In this document: positions 6,613 through 7,213 of the stretch, in pieces | Layout: each line of letters starts with the position of its first letter | How positions within the stretch are numbered: position 1 is the first letter of the stretch | Source of the DNA: Sulfurimonas sp. | Lineage (GTDB): Bacteria; Campylobacterota; Campylobacteria; Campylobacterales; Sulfurimonadaceae | Direction of reading: 5' to 3' | Length of the DNA: 7,213 bases | Assembly (NCBI GenBank): GCA_027858865.1 | Contig: JAQIBW010000038.1 | Location: 1 to 7,213 of the forward strand | Notes under the pieces: model-generated | What the model saw: only the letters and a program-made list of their open reading frames with translations | Told to the model about the DNA's origin: nothing | Databases searched by the model: none | Translations under genes and position numbers: made by a program

Positions 6613-7213
6613 TCTGAAGTCTCCAGTTTAAAATTCTTAACTATCTTTTGTAGTTCTTTGTTGTTAGGATTAGCCTTTGTTAAAAGCTCATAGTAGTAAG
6701 GCTCGTAAGATTCTAACTTACTACTTCCTTCTCCCCACCATGCTGCATCTATCTCTTCTACCCTTGTGTAAAAAGGCAACTGCGTGTTATCTTGCTTAAG
6801 CTCTGCATCTGTGATAGTCAAAATCTTAAAACTTTTAGCATCTATTGTAAAAAGTTTCTTCTCAAGATATATAAATACCAGACCAACAGAAGTGGATATA
6901 GAAAATTTAGTAAAATCTTCTCTAAGTGGTGTTGGATGTCCATTAAAAGATAAAACAGTCGCGAAAATATCTGGATGAACCCATTGTAAGTCTTTTACGC
7001 TTCTTGTGATTCTATGATAAATATCTTCATTTGGAGAGATTAACATACCTCTTGTGTATCCAAAAGCCAAAATTGCTTCGTCTCCAGCTTTAACACTCCA
7101 TCTACCGCTCGGAAGTGCATTGTTTTTTAAAGCATCGTATGGACTCATTTTAAGCGTTGCTATTTTATTTTTATCATCAAAATCTATTACTACTATATTT
7201 TTTAAAATAACTG
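6609..7213 (-). CDS. PgbA N-terminal-domain-like protein (5' partial)
   Basis: The frame is open to the right edge, so the start lies outside the window; 200 residues are visible. The ATG at 7148 has no Shine-Dalgarno, and the coding sequence clearly continues upstream of it (VILKNIVVIDFDD... in frame), so it is probably internal. Recognisable blocks by visible residue are DALKNNALPSGRW (26-38), AGDEAILAFGYTRGMLISPN (42-61), HPDIFA (79-84), and a beta-rich stretch SVGLVFIYLEKKLFTIDAKS (108-127). These resemble what I remember of the N-terminal domain of H. pylori plasminogen-binding protein PgbA, a Campylobacterota-restricted family that also sits beside glcD in H. pylori. The long lysine-rich C-terminal region and terminal Lys of PgbA are missing; this protein ends in ETSE. 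Plasminogen binding should not be assumed. It overlaps glcD by ATGA, so the two are cotranslated. Function is unknown, and the family assignment is from memory. Confidence 0.62.
   Translation of the reverse strand, partial: VILKNIVVIDFDDKNKIATLKMSPYDALKNNALPSGRWSVKAGDEAILAFGYTRGMLISPNEDIYHRITRSVKDLQWVHPDIFATVLSFNGHPTPLREDFTKFSISTSVGLVFIYLEKKLFTIDAKSFKILTITDAELKQDNTQLPFYTRVEEIDAAWWGEGSSKLESYEPYYYELLTKANPNNKELQKIVKNFKLETSE
6621..6624 (-). promoter_or_regulatory. Ribosome binding site of glcD
   Basis: GGAG on the minus strand lies eight bases before the glcD ATG at 6612, inside the last codons of the upstream gene. It confirms the start that gives the ATGA overlap. Confidence 0.7.

Noticed and set aside
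6784..6978. Plus-strand open frame opposite the PgbA-like gene
   Set aside because: The minus strand carries a coherent protein cotranslated with glcD; this frame has no supporting signal.

Overview
This 7.2 kb AT-rich window looks like ordinary, gene-dense chromosome from a Campylobacterota (Epsilonproteobacteria) organism, most likely a free-living Sulfurimonas-like sulfur oxidiser. The lineage call rests on four points. The IspG ends its Fe-S region in NAIGE rather than the NGPGE seen in E. coli. DnaB carries a charged C-terminal insert. ComEC is short and has no C-terminal metallo-beta-lactamase domain. From memory, the gene order matches blocks in Helicobacter pylori (dnaB-comEC; pgbA next to glcD) and Campylobacter jejuni (comEC, rbn/yihY, glcD and a hypothetical gene together). 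No database search was run.

Layout. Bases 1-603 (+) hold the 3' end of a membrane-anchored GGDEF protein with a destroyed active site and an intact RxxD motif. Bases 661-4436 (+) form a tight cluster: ispG (isoprenoid synthesis), dnaB (replicative helicase) and comEC (DNA uptake channel). These are joined by a one-base TAATG overlap and then a zero-base TAAATG junction, so they probably share one mRNA. The minus strand carries a second tight cluster, read from the right edge leftwards. It contains the 3' part of a gene resembling the PgbA N-terminal domain (7213-6609), glcD (6612-5227) and yihY/brkB (5216-4380), joined by an ATGA overlap and a 10-base gap. The two clusters converge, and the last 57 bases of comEC and yihY overlap tail to tail.

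Functionally this is mostly housekeeping. IspG makes HMBPP for isoprenoids, DnaB unwinds the fork, ComEC moves single-stranded DNA across the inner membrane, GlcD oxidises a 2-hydroxy acid, and YihY is an inner-membrane protein of unsettled function. I see no mobile element, CRISPR array, tRNA, rRNA, phage gene or defence system, and no gene-free stretch longer than 57 bases.

I did not find a clearly new biological system. The points most worth a second look are the inactive GGDEF protein with a conserved I-site, the short PgbA-like protein that lacks the lysine tail and sits in a metabolic operon, and the 57-base convergent overlap. Both edge genes are cut by the window.
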